From Oscillatoria sp. CS-180 (GTDB lineage Bacteria > Cyanobacteriota > Cyanobacteriia > Phormidesmidales > Phormidesmidaceae), in assembly GCF_028330965.1 (NCBI RefSeq), contig NZ_JAQMUB010000032.1, positions 62,001 to 126,000 of the forward strand: DNA of 64,000 nucleotides. The letters run 5' to 3'. The notes below the pieces were generated by a model. The model ran no database searches. It was not told where the DNA came from and saw nothing but the letters and a program-made list of their open reading frames with translations. The position numbers were made by a program, and so were the translations under genes. Positions 34,650 through 43,093 of this stretch are shown piece after piece (position 1 is the stretch's first letter; the number at the start of each line of letters is the position of its first letter).

Positions 34650-35360
34650 TCATTCGTCTGGCCCTTCTGAGACAGGCACAGAGGCTACGAGACCAGACAA
34701 GGGATCGTCAGCTTCGCCCTCTGGCAAGGTGCCAACATAAATTGCCTGAATATCATCGGGCAAAGCAGCTTCAAGGTTTTTTGCCGCCTGCCGCAAGCGA
34801 GCAGTAATTTCTGCTGAAGGGATGCGTTCGCCTTCCGCCTGCAAATAAGCGGCAATGCGCGTGTTGCTCCAGCGAAACGTTTGGGCCATGACTAAGATAA
34901 GCCGCTCTAGAGGAATAAGCCGATCCAGTGCCCGTTCCACGTAGCACCAGAGCGGAGGAGACGCCTGTGCCAACGAGTAATGGATGTCTTCAACCTCCGG
35001 TAAGTTCGCCTGATTAATGCAGAGAGCTGTGACGTTGATGAGCCAGCTTTGTAAGGAGAGCGATCGCTCTGATGCCCCCTCCTCCGAATTTGTTGATTGT
35101 TCAGCGGGTAAATCCAACCCACTTAGCTCGTTGAGAATATGACGCCAAGTGAGAGCAAACAAGTATTCAGCCTGAACGGGTGAACGGGCGGAGTGACTAA
35201 TCAAACTAAAGACAACTGGACTGTAGCGGCAGAAAATGGCCGTAAAGTATCGGCCTGCTTCCGGTTCTGCTTTGAAATGGTGCAGCAATTCGCGATCGCT
35301 TAGATGCCCAAGCTGCTGGACGATAGTGTGATTGCATTCAGGAAAACTGGGGATTTGCAC
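34650..35360 (-). CDS. Sigma-70-like (ECF-type) RNA polymerase sigma factor, divergent
   Basis: 236 residues. LSDRELLHHFKAEPEAGRYF then IFCRYSPVVFSLISHSA resemble region 2 of ECF/group-4 sigma factors. PLERLILVMAQTFRWSNTRI followed by AAYLQAEGERIPSAEITARL resembles region 4 (HTH). The middle carries an acidic Ser/Glu linker, and the tail is acidic (EGEADDPLSGLVASVPVSEG). Region 2 is weakly conserved, so promoter recognition is uncertain. I take it as a conserved cyanobacterial sigma-like regulator. No anti-sigma factor is visible next to it. Confidence 0.6.
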   Translation of the reverse strand: MQIPSFPECNHTIVQQLGHLSDRELLHHFKAEPEAGRYFTAIFCRYSPVVFSLISHSARSPVQAEYLFALTWRHILNELSGLDLPAEQSTNSEEGASERSLSLQSWLINVTALCINQANLPEVEDIHYSLAQASPPLWCYVERALDRLIPLERLILVMAQTFRWSNTRIAAYLQAEGERIPSAEITARLRQAAKNLEAALPDDIQAIYVGTLPEGEADDPLSGLVASVPVSEGPDE

Positions 35361-35671
35361 GATTCGGGATGACCGGAAGAAAGGTTCCTCAACAAATTGC
35401 TCTTAATATAAGCACAGTTTTCGAACAGACAACCGATTTTTTATAAAATCCCCCTTTCTACCTGCATTCTCTAGTGTGGATTGCCAGAACTAAATCCCAT
35501 GTCCTGAGATGCTCGCAAACGATTACCTGATGGTTTTGCCCTGGTTTGCCAACGAGAAATTCACCACCCTTACGGTTTGCCCTTGATAGACTAAGTAAAA
35601 CGTTAAGGTGGGAATCCTTGCCTTAAAAGAATGACTATTGCTTGAGTAATTTTATTTGTTTCTGATAGAAA
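35361..35671. other. Divergent promoter region, sigma-like gene / VOC gene
   Basis: 311 bp separating divergent starts. It is A/T-rich near both ends. No operator, riboswitch or repeat copy was recognised. Confidence 0.3.
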
Positions 35672-36253
35672 GTGAGTATTGTAAGCGTGTTCTGGAATGA
35701 TTTAATGCCGATGCTGCTTGGATTAGGACTCCCGATTGACGGCCTACTTTCGACTCAGGGCATCATGGTCATGCTCTTGGTGGGATATGCCGGGGCCATG
35801 TGGATGTTCCTAAGCAGTGCGCCTAAAGTTCATACCGTGATGGTGTCGGATTTAGAAATCGCTCGTCGGTTCTATGAGGGGATGCTGCAAATGCAAACAG
35901 CCGAAGTTCCCCTCCATTATTACTACAACTATGAGCAGACGCTGGGAACGGCTTCAATCGATCCGGTTTTTTCAAGCAGCATGGCAACAACGCCCCAGTC
36001 CTATGGCCCTTCTCCCGATGGGCTTTGGTATCAGCTGAAGAAGAATACGCAACTTCATGTGGTGAGTGGGGCCAGTCATGGTCATCGCGATCGCCAGCGC
36101 CATGTCTGTTTTGACCACGATTGCCTAGAACAAATTTTGATGCGCGTGCAAACCCGTGGCGTCCGCTATAAGCTGCGCCGCGACAGCCCCCTTAACTTCC
36201 TGGTCAAAGACTACGAAGGCCGCGTGATCGAAATGGCCGAAATCTCTAATTAG
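35672..36253 (+). CDS. VOC/glyoxalase-like protein with N-terminal membrane segment
   Basis: 193 residues from GTG 35672, with GAAAGTGA nearby. A hydrophobic stretch at about 30-48 (GIMVMLLVGYAGAMWMFL) precedes a vicinal-oxygen-chelate domain: VHTVMVSDLEIARRFYEGML and C-terminal LEQILMRVQTRGVRYKLRRD followed by FLVKDYEGRVIEMAE. The C-terminal VIEMAE has the Glu of VOC metal sites. The substrate is unknown. It is conserved in cyanobacteria as a glyoxalase-like protein. Confidence 0.65.
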   Translation: MSIVSVFWNDLMPMLLGLGLPIDGLLSTQGIMVMLLVGYAGAMWMFLSSAPKVHTVMVSDLEIARRFYEGMLQMQTAEVPLHYYYNYEQTLGTASIDPVFSSSMATTPQSYGPSPDGLWYQLKKNTQLHVVSGASHGHRDRQRHVCFDHDCLEQILMRVQTRGVRYKLRRDSPLNFLVKDYEGRVIEMAEISN

Positions 36254-36379
36254 CGGAGGGTGGTGTTTCTCAATCGACCACTTGTTGGGGCCATATTGTG
36301 ACCATATGAAGAAATGTAGCCCGCATTCCTTAAGCCTGTGAATCGGTTATCATTCGACAGCTTCACTTCCTATTGCCAA

Positions 36380-36976
36380 ATGTCACTTTCCGCTCAGCTC
36401 GATTCACGCCATCCGCACCAACAGGAAAAGGCCGATCTTCGGCGGCGATTGTTAAAAGCCAGACAGGCTATTCCAGAATCTCTATGGCGGCAAAAAAGCG
36501 ATCGCATTTGTGCCCATTTGCAAACCTGGCCCGGCTTCCAATCTGCTCGCTGCATTCTGGCGTACTGGAGCTTTCGTAACGAACCCGATCTCGGTTCCCT
36601 GATGGATTCTCGACGCCTGTGGGGCCTCCCTCGCTGCGATGGCAAGCGATTAGCCTGGCATCAATGGCAAGGCTCTCGGTTTCTTCAGGCCGGACGTTTT
36701 GGGATTACAGAACCGGTTGCCCACGCCCCCACTATTGATCCTGAGAGTGTTGATCTCATCCTTGTTCCGGCGGTTGCCTGTGATGTGACGGGCTATCGTT
36801 TGGGCTATGGCGGCGGCTACTACGATCGCATGCTTAGCCAACCCCAATGGCGGCATAAACCGACCGTGGCGATCGTGTTTGAATATGCTCGCCTGCCCAA
36901 AGTGCCCAAAGACGCCTGGGATCGTTCCATGCAGGGCATTTGCACGGAAGCAGGACTCTATCTGCGAGAACGGTGA
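36380..36976 (+). CDS. 5-formyltetrahydrofolate cyclo-ligase
   Basis: 198 residues from ATG 36380; the frame is open to GTG 36338. It converts 5-formyl-THF to 5,10-methenyl-THF with ATP. EKADLRRRLLKARQAIP is the N-terminal basic helix, VDLILVPAVACDVTGYRLGY the substrate strand, and GYGGGYYDRML the phosphate-binding loop. The C-terminus VPKDAWDRSMQGICTEAGLY fits the family. It is the ygfA/fau orthologue. Confidence 0.92.
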   Translation: MSLSAQLDSRHPHQQEKADLRRRLLKARQAIPESLWRQKSDRICAHLQTWPGFQSARCILAYWSFRNEPDLGSLMDSRRLWGLPRCDGKRLAWHQWQGSRFLQAGRFGITEPVAHAPTIDPESVDLILVPAVACDVTGYRLGYGGGYYDRMLSQPQWRHKPTVAIVFEYARLPKVPKDAWDRSMQGICTEAGLYLRER

Positions 36977-37084
36977 CAAGGCCAATAGTTAAGGTAAGCA
37001 AAAAGGCCGAAGGATAAAGGCAGGAGAATGAATTGAGCATGCGGTAGGGATTGCTTTTGTCTTTTATCCTACTTAATGCTTTTG

Positions 37085-38860
37085 CTATGGCGCGACAGAA
37101 GTGGCTTTGCTTCGTGCTGTGCCCAGTTGAGCAATGTTTTGGGACCAGCGACTCGCGATCGGCATGCGCCATTCAGTGCCAAAGGCCCGGTTGGTCACTT
37201 TTAAGACAGGGGGAGCTTGGCGGCGCTTGAACTCAGCGCGACACATTAGCCGAATGACTTTGTCCACAATGGCTGGATTATGACCTGCGGCAACGATATC
37301 TTCGACTGCCTCGTGTCGCTGAACGAGACGCTCCAAAATGTCGTCCAAGATGTCGTAACTCGGGAGGGAGTCTTGATCGACCTGTCCGGGTTTCAGTTCT
37401 GCACTGGGGGGTTTGGTCAGAATATTGGCGGGAATGACGGGATCCGTTGTTTGGGTCGGTAACTTTTTATCGGTCAGCACACACTGAGGATGCTGATTTA
37501 GCCAGTGACAAATGTCATAAACCCGCGTCTTGGGGACATCGGCAATCACCGCTAACCCACCGTTCATATCTCCATACAGGGTGCAGTAGCCTACTGCCAT
37601 CTCGGACTTGTTGCCTGTGGAGAGCAAGAGATGACCGAACTTGTTGGCGATCGCCATCAGCAGGTTACCTCGAATCCGCGACTGGATATTTTCCTCAGCT
37701 ACCCCAAATTCAGTGTCCGCAAATAGTTCATCCAGCGTTTGATCATAGTCCTTCATCAAGGCACCAATTTTCAGCGTCTCACCGCGAATACCCAGGTTAC
37801 GGACTAGCTGCTCGGCATCGCTGATGGAGTGCTCAGAGCTGTAGGGGGATGGCATGAGAACGGCCAAAACGTTTTCGGGTCCGAGGGCAGCAGCGGCGAT
37901 CGCCGCTACCATCGCTGAATCCACCCCGCCACTGAGACCAATGACGGCCTTAGTAAAGCCGCACTTACGAGCATAATCCTCCACCCCCAAAACTAGCGCC
38001 GACCAAATCTCTTCATTGATGTTGGTGATTCTGGATCTCGTGGTTGACGGTTCGAAATCCTGCGATCGCAAGTCGTAGTTCACCATGATGACATCAGCCT
38101 GAAAAGCACTGGCCCGACTCATCACCGACCCCCTGCGGCCCATAGCAACGCTGCTGCCATCAAAGATCAGATCGTCGTTCGCTCCTACCTGATTGGCGTA
38201 GAGAATGGGAACGTCGAATCGGGCAGCACTGTGAGAGAGCATGGCTTCTCGGATCTGCTGTTTGCCAGCGTTGAAGGGTGAGGCTGACAAGTTCACAATC
38301 AGGTCAACCCCTGCCTCTTTCAGCAGGGCAATGGGGTTATTGGGATAGCGGCGCTGTCCCCAAAACTGTTCATCATTCCAAAGGTCTTCACAGATGGTGA
38401 CACCGACGTGGATTGTCTTGCCGTGCTCTACAGTGAGTTGAAAATGGTTGACTGCTCGTCCGGGTTCGAAGTAGCGATCCTCGTCAAAGACATCGTAGGT
38501 CGGTAGAAGTTGTTTATGGAAAACTTGCTTCACCTGTCCTGCTTCTAACCAGGCGGTACTGTTGAACAGCGGTTTTTCGCCGCGATCGCTAGCGCCCTCA
38601 TTCGGTTCTGCAAATCCGACTAGGACTGCGACTCCTGCAGGAATCTTTGCCGCCAAGTCCTCTAACACTTGGCGCATCCCTGTGATAAAGCGAGGGCGCA
38701 GCAATAGATCTCGCGGTGGATAGCCGCAGAGCGACAGTTCGGGTGTCAAAACTAGCCGCACCCCTTGCTGAGCCGCTGCTTGCACCGCCTGGAGGATTTG
38801 ATCGGCATTCTGGGTAAGGTCGCCAATCGTGGGGTTGAGTTGTGCGATCGCAATTTTCAT
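37085..38860 (-). CDS. nadE: Glutamine-dependent NAD+ synthetase
   Basis: 591 residues from ATG 38860 (MKIAIAQLNPTIGDLTQNA); the longer frame to 38908 lacks support. The N-terminal nitrilase-type amidase has LTPELSLCGYPPRDLLLRPR (catalytic Glu), KQLLPTYDVFDEDRYF (Lys) and GVTICEDLWND (Cys). The C-terminal synthetase has the P-loop GLSGGVDSAMVAAIA and LLLSTGNKSEMAVGYCTLYG. It converts NaAD, ATP and glutamine to NAD+. It lies beside nrtR, nadD and pncB, forming a pathway block. Confidence 0.95.
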   Translation of the reverse strand: MKIAIAQLNPTIGDLTQNADQILQAVQAAAQQGVRLVLTPELSLCGYPPRDLLLRPRFITGMRQVLEDLAAKIPAGVAVLVGFAEPNEGASDRGEKPLFNSTAWLEAGQVKQVFHKQLLPTYDVFDEDRYFEPGRAVNHFQLTVEHGKTIHVGVTICEDLWNDEQFWGQRRYPNNPIALLKEAGVDLIVNLSASPFNAGKQQIREAMLSHSAARFDVPILYANQVGANDDLIFDGSSVAMGRRGSVMSRASAFQADVIMVNYDLRSQDFEPSTTRSRITNINEEIWSALVLGVEDYARKCGFTKAVIGLSGGVDSAMVAAIAAAALGPENVLAVLMPSPYSSEHSISDAEQLVRNLGIRGETLKIGALMKDYDQTLDELFADTEFGVAEENIQSRIRGNLLMAIANKFGHLLLSTGNKSEMAVGYCTLYGDMNGGLAVIADVPKTRVYDICHWLNQHPQCVLTDKKLPTQTTDPVIPANILTKPPSAELKPGQVDQDSLPSYDILDDILERLVQRHEAVEDIVAAGHNPAIVDKVIRLMCRAEFKRRQAPPVLKVTNRAFGTEWRMPIASRWSQNIAQLGTARSKATSVAP

Positions 38861-38918
38861 AACAGATAGGGATAGAGATAGAGGATATTGAGACGTCCAT
38901 AGGGGCACTTCTGATGGT

Positions 38919-39025
38919 TTATAGCCGTCGCTGGTTTCGTTAGAACAAGACGGTTGAACGATTCGGCTATACTTTCAGCGCCTGGATGCTAGTAGGCGCA
39001 TAAACAGAGGTCTAAAACTATCGTT
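38919..39025 (+). repeat. Dispersed structured repeat, copy C
   Basis: The arms TATAGCCG/CGGCTATA form an 8-bp perfect stem around the CGTT-AGAACAA-GACG hairpin. The second hairpin is GCGCCT (38978-38983)/AGGCGC (38994-38999), which differs from copy A at both sides of one base pair. It lies between nrtR and nadE, on the opposite sense to both genes. Confidence 0.7.
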
Positions 39026-39049
39026 TCAAAATTTCGAGAATTGTGCAGG

Positions 39050-39796
39050 CTAAATAAACACCATTGGTTTGTCCTTTAGCAGCTCAAAAGCATCCGCATC
39101 AAAGCGATAAAGACTGGCCGGTCGTCCGGCTCCACGAGAGGTTTTGGCACCCGTATCCTGTAGGAAACCGAGCTTTAACAAACGCGCTCGAAAGTTGGAA
39201 TAGTCTGAGAAGTCTTCGCCCAGCACAGTGACGTAGAGCTGATACAGGTCGCCCAACGTGAACAGTTCTGGCAGCACGTCGAAAGCAATGGGGCTATATT
39301 CCAGCTTGTTCTTGAGGCGCTGATAGCCGTAGGCCAGAATCTCGTTATGGTCGAAAGCAAGAGTCGGTACTTGGGTCAGAGGATACCAGGCGATTCCGCT
39401 AACGCCATCGGCAATGAGTTCTGCTTCGGCTAAACGAACGAGTGCAAAATAGCTCACCGACAAATACCTTACTCCGAATGCATTATCGGACTCGCGGGGA
39501 TCGCGATCCGGTCCGCCGAAGGTATAAAGCTGCTCAAGATACAGGTTCTCAACTCGGATTTTTTCCGACAGGACTCGATACGCTGCGTCCTCTAGGGATT
39601 CTCCCTGCCGAACTAGAGTTCCTGGCAAACTCCACGACCCAACATAGGGATCGTCATGGCGCATGACCAGCAGCACCAGGAGTCGATTTTGCGCCGTATC
39701 CACCGAAAAGATGACATTGTCGACACCGACCTTGAAGTCAGCGAGACAGTCTTCTTCTAGGAGATGGGCTGCTTTTCTTTGGAGCTTTCCGGGCAT
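39050..39796 (-). CDS. nrtR: NrtR-type Nudix transcriptional regulator of NAD synthesis
   Basis: 248 residues: an N-terminal Nudix-like domain (VGVDNVIFSVDTAQNRLLVL, SWSLPGTLVRQGESLEDAAY, RVLSEKIRVENLYLEQLYTF) and a C-terminal winged helix (FRARLLKLGFLQDTGAKTSR, GAGRPASLYRFD). The Nudix box is degenerate (Glu residues of REUXEE are replaced by RVLSEKI), as expected for NrtR proteins that bind ADP-ribose as a ligand rather than hydrolyse it. NrtR represses NAD biosynthesis genes in cyanobacteria. Its 5' end overlaps nadD by 40 bp, so both are cotranscribed. The neighbourhood (nadE, nadD, pncB) supports the call. Confidence 0.88.
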   Translation of the reverse strand: MPGKLQRKAAHLLEEDCLADFKVGVDNVIFSVDTAQNRLLVLLVMRHDDPYVGSWSLPGTLVRQGESLEDAAYRVLSEKIRVENLYLEQLYTFGGPDRDPRESDNAFGVRYLSVSYFALVRLAEAELIADGVSGIAWYPLTQVPTLAFDHNEILAYGYQRLKNKLEYSPIAFDVLPELFTLGDLYQLYVTVLGEDFSDYSNFRARLLKLGFLQDTGAKTSRGAGRPASLYRFDADAFELLKDKPMVFI

Positions 39797-40374
39797 GGGT
39801 ACAGGTTTTTTTGATCGATATAGGCTCTGACTGCAGTTGGCAGAGCATCAACATCTTCCGTTTGACGAAAGTATGTAGACGAGACGTCAAACGTTTCAGG
39901 GATATTGGCTATCTCTACTCTGCCCCCCTGCCGCTGCACTTCCATCAAATCATGGTTCGACAAATCGTAGCCAGGTCGGGGGATGACTAAAATGCTAACG
40001 ATCTGAAAGAGGTCTCTCGCTTTGTACCAGCGGGGCAATTGACGGATCAGGTCAGAGCCAACCACTAGGGTCAGTTCAGCGTGGGGCCAGCGATCGCGTG
40101 CCTGCTGAGCACTCACCAAACTGCGAGAGTGACTCAGTTCTTCGTGTAAAGCAATTCGGCCCGCAGGAGCGTCAATATCCCGAATCATCAATCTCAGCAT
40201 GGCTGCGCGATCGCGCAGCGGACTTTGATGCTCCTTGAACGGATTATCGGCAGCCCAAACCGCCACCTGATCAAAGCGGGTTGATAGCCATCGCAGGATC
40301 TCACAATGCCCCCGGTGAGGCGGATCAGCGCTGGTACCAAAGAGAGCAATCTTGAAAGAGTTGGTTTGCTGCAT
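39757..40374 (-). CDS. nadD: Nicotinate-nucleotide adenylyltransferase
   Basis: 205 residues from ATG 40374. The nucleotidyltransferase motif ALFGTSADPPHRGH (GTS-type T/HxGH) is near the N-terminus and the second motif VSSTYFRQ (SSTxxR) near the C-terminus. LTLVVGSDLIRQLPRWYKAR is the substrate region. It forms NaAD from nicotinate mononucleotide and ATP, feeding NadE. An upstream TTG at 40407 is a less likely start. It sits between pncB and nrtR in one unit. Confidence 0.9.
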   Translation of the reverse strand: MQQTNSFKIALFGTSADPPHRGHCEILRWLSTRFDQVAVWAADNPFKEHQSPLRDRAAMLRLMIRDIDAPAGRIALHEELSHSRSLVSAQQARDRWPHAELTLVVGSDLIRQLPRWYKARDLFQIVSILVIPRPGYDLSNHDLMEVQRQGGRVEIANIPETFDVSSTYFRQTEDVDALPTAVRAYIDQKNLYPCPESSKEKQPIS

Positions 40375-40469
40375 AAAGGAGATGAAATGGTAAGACCAGG
40401 AAATCAAATTAGGGATCAGAAGACTGGGAAATCATTGGGTAGGATTGTATCCTTCCCCCTTAGAACAAA

Positions 40470-41831
40470 TTAAGTTGCAACAGCAGTTGCGGTTCGAGTA
40501 GATTGAGTCAGCTCAGCTAAGGCAGGAGTGATTTCAACGGAAGCGGAACTTGGTTCTTGCACAACTCGTATCTCCTGAGGAAGGGACTGAACGGAGCGGG
40601 TCGTGCGTTGAGCAATGGCCGATAGGTCATCTAGCTCAGTGATCAAGCTACCGTTTCGCATCACGGGCTGAAGCAGTGGACAGGCTCCGTGATTCTGGGT
40701 TTCTGTAGCTAGACCGAGAGAATCTTTGATCATGCGATCGCCTTCGTATTGACGAAAAACTTGCTTTTTCCCTGGATAAGTCAATTTATGGGCAGACTCC
40801 TTCATGACTGGAATGCCGTCAATATCGACTAGCTTATACACACCGTTTACGGGCGATCCTGTCACCAAACGGGTGCCCAGACCGTAACCGTCGATGCAGG
40901 CTCCTGCTTGCTTCATCCGAAAAATTTCATATTCGTCTAGGTCGCCGCTGGCAAAAATCGGGACGTTAGGCAGAATGTCTCGGACTTGCTTGGATAACGC
41001 GACTAAGTCTCCTGAGTCTAGCCGAACACCGGCGAGAGCGGCGTGATTTTGATGATGGCGCTCAGACAATTGACGAGCGGCGTTGAGCGTGTCGTAGGTG
41101 TCGATAAGCAAAGGTGCTCCTGGAAAATAGCGATGAAAAGCTGTAAATGCTTCGTCTTCGCTGCCTTCGGTCGCTGCGATCGCCATCACCAGTGCATGGG
41201 CCATAGTGCCCGTTGGTTTCTGACCCAGCTGTAGCGCCGCAAAGACGTTCGAGGTGGCATCGAGTCCACCTGCGATCGCTGCCCGCGCAGCCCAAACAGA
41301 AGCTTGAGGACTGAAGGCTCGTCGAGTGCCAAACTCTAGGAGCTTTGCTTCTGGTCCAGCCATATCTCGTAAACGTGCCGCACGAGTCGCGATTAGCGTC
41401 TGATAGTTCAGAGTATTCAGTAAATACGTTTCAGCGATCTGGGCCTGCCAGAGAGGAGCCTCTATCCGCAGCAGGGGTTCATTGGCAAAAACGGCTGTTC
41501 CTTCAGGGACTGCCCAAACATCCCCTGTGAACTGAGCATTGTGTAGAGTGTCCCAAAAGGATGCAGGCACCTGGTCGAAGATGCCCGTTGCCTGTAGGGA
41601 TGATAGGTGGCGATCGTTGAATTGAAAGTGTTGCAGATACTCAACTACTTGAGTCAACCCCATCGCGATGAGGTAGCCAAAGTTATTAGGAAGTCGTCGA
41701 GCAAACAGTTCAAAGCTAGCTCGCCGCTGATCCATCCCTTCACCTATGTAACAGGCGCTCATCGTCAGTTGATACAGGTCCGTTAGCAGGCCATAGTCTT
41801 CAGGCGTAACGAGTAAAGGCGAAAGCGTCAT
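40470..41831 (-). CDS. pncB: Nicotinate phosphoribosyltransferase
   Basis: 453 residues from ATG 41831. The start LLVTPEDYGLLTDLYQLTMS is the usual NAPRTase N-terminus; LLEFGTRRAFSPQASVWAAR (FGxRR), SGDLVALSKQVRDI, IFASGDLDEYEIF and SPVNGVYKLVDIDGIPVMK are family blocks. It converts nicotinate and PRPP to nicotinate mononucleotide, the entry of the salvage route completed by NadD and NadE. Upstream residues to 41897 do not match the family. A palindrome lies just before the start. Confidence 0.93.
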   Translation of the reverse strand: MTLSPLLVTPEDYGLLTDLYQLTMSACYIGEGMDQRRASFELFARRLPNNFGYLIAMGLTQVVEYLQHFQFNDRHLSSLQATGIFDQVPASFWDTLHNAQFTGDVWAVPEGTAVFANEPLLRIEAPLWQAQIAETYLLNTLNYQTLIATRAARLRDMAGPEAKLLEFGTRRAFSPQASVWAARAAIAGGLDATSNVFAALQLGQKPTGTMAHALVMAIAATEGSEDEAFTAFHRYFPGAPLLIDTYDTLNAARQLSERHHQNHAALAGVRLDSGDLVALSKQVRDILPNVPIFASGDLDEYEIFRMKQAGACIDGYGLGTRLVTGSPVNGVYKLVDIDGIPVMKESAHKLTYPGKKQVFRQYEGDRMIKDSLGLATETQNHGACPLLQPVMRNGSLITELDDLSAIAQRTTRSVQSLPQEIRVVQEPSSASVEITPALAELTQSTRTATAVAT

Positions 41832-42186
41832 GGAGAACCTTGAATGACTTATGGTCATATTAACTATAATTAGGGCAAGTGTCTCGTCCTTCGTCATGAC
41901 TTCATAAAGCCTTGTCGCAGGGGTGAATCATTTCGAATAACGGTAAGCTCTGCCACGGCTATAGCGGATTCAGTATTAATGGTGACTCGGCATACGGGAT
42001 GCCTCATCGTGATATAGAAGGGAGAATGAGGTAGATATTAGAGCCTTAGTGCGGATGTGGCGATCGCAAATATGTCGGTTTTGACGGATATCAAAGAGAG
42101 TATTTTTGGTAGAAGTCAATATTTCCTGAGATGGTTTCTTGCTCCCAACGGGCTATGCTGAAGAATAAGAAAAGTTTTGCATTGCT
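41832..42186. other. Divergent promoter region, pncB / ubiA
   Basis: 355 bp. Close to pncB it has the imperfect palindrome listed separately and A/T-rich promoter-like sequence. Toward ubiA there is only one HIP1-like octamer and no recognisable element. Confidence 0.4.
41850..41868. promoter_or_regulatory. Candidate NrtR operator palindrome before pncB
   Basis: A 19-bp imperfect dyad, TATGGTCATATTAACTATA, with 12 of 19 positions symmetric (TATxGTxA...TxACxATA). It lies about 20 bp upstream of the pncB start. Its position suits a repressor site of the adjacent nrtR gene; this is inference, as I do not have the cyanobacterial NrtR matrix at hand. Confidence 0.4.
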
Positions 42187-43074
42187 ATGGAAACGCCGCC
42201 TGTAACTCGCCCAGAACCCATTTGGAAGGCCGTTTTTCGGTTGATGCGTTGGGATAAGCCAACCGGACGATTAATTTTGATAGTGCCAGCCCTATGGTCA
42301 CTTTTTTTGGCCGCCCAGGGAAAACCTCCCATCGGATTATTAGTGGTGGTGGTGGTGGGAAGCCTGGTAACCAGCGCTGCGGGGTGTATTGTCAATGATC
42401 TGTGGGACCGCGACATTGATCCCCAAGTGAAGCGCACTCGCAATCGACCTTTGGCCTCCAAAGCACTGTCTGTTCGCATCGCGATCGCCCTAGCCCTAGT
42501 GGCTTTCCTCTGCGCCTATGGCCTCACGTTTTATCTAAATCGCTTGAGCTTCTGGCTTTGTGTTGCCGCAGTTCCAGTCATTGTCTTATATCCCTTGGCT
42601 AAGCGAGTATTTCCAGTGCCTCAGTTGGTGTTGGCGATCGCCTGGGGTTTTGCGGTTCTGATCCCTTGGGCTGCGGTTTCTGGCACCCTGGAACTGTCGA
42701 CTTGGCTGCTGTGGGGAGCTGTTGTTCTGTGGACGCTAGGCTTTGATACCGTCTATGCCATTCCTGATCGCGAGTTCGATGCTCGTTTAGGGGTGAATTC
42801 CAGCGCTCGTTTTTTTGGCCAGCGAACGCCCTTAGCAGTCACAGCCTTCTTTCTGGGAACAGCCGTTCTGTTAGTCATCCTGGGTGTTGTGATGTCCCTT
42901 GGATTGCCATATTGGATCGCGGTTGCGATCGCGATCGTTCTCTGGGGGCGTGAAGGCTACCTGCTCGGTCTCTACAATCCACCTCCCTCGTTGTACGGGC
43001 GAATCTTCCGGCAAAATGTGCTGCTGGGCTTCATCCTTCTAGCAGGAATGAATCTCAGCTTTTGGATAAGCTGA
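42187..43074 (+). CDS. ubiA: 4-hydroxybenzoate polyprenyltransferase (plastoquinone route)
   Basis: 295 residues with about eight to nine membrane helices. The two Asp-rich prenyltransferase motifs are NDLWDRDIDPQVKRTRNRPL and AIPDREFDARLGVNSSARFF (Mg2+-pyrophosphate binding). It attaches a polyprenyl chain to 4-hydroxybenzoate, an early membrane step of plastoquinone synthesis in cyanobacteria. The N-terminal RLMRWDKPTGRLILIVPALW is the standard UbiA start. It is divergent from pncB. Confidence 0.9.
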   Translation: METPPVTRPEPIWKAVFRLMRWDKPTGRLILIVPALWSLFLAAQGKPPIGLLVVVVVGSLVTSAAGCIVNDLWDRDIDPQVKRTRNRPLASKALSVRIAIALALVAFLCAYGLTFYLNRLSFWLCVAAVPVIVLYPLAKRVFPVPQLVLAIAWGFAVLIPWAAVSGTLELSTWLLWGAVVLWTLGFDTVYAIPDREFDARLGVNSSARFFGQRTPLAVTAFFLGTAVLLVILGVVMSLGLPYWIAVAIAIVLWGREGYLLGLYNPPPSLYGRIFRQNVLLGFILLAGMNLSFWIS

Positions 43075-43093
43075 AAGCTATCGCTTGAGCCAT

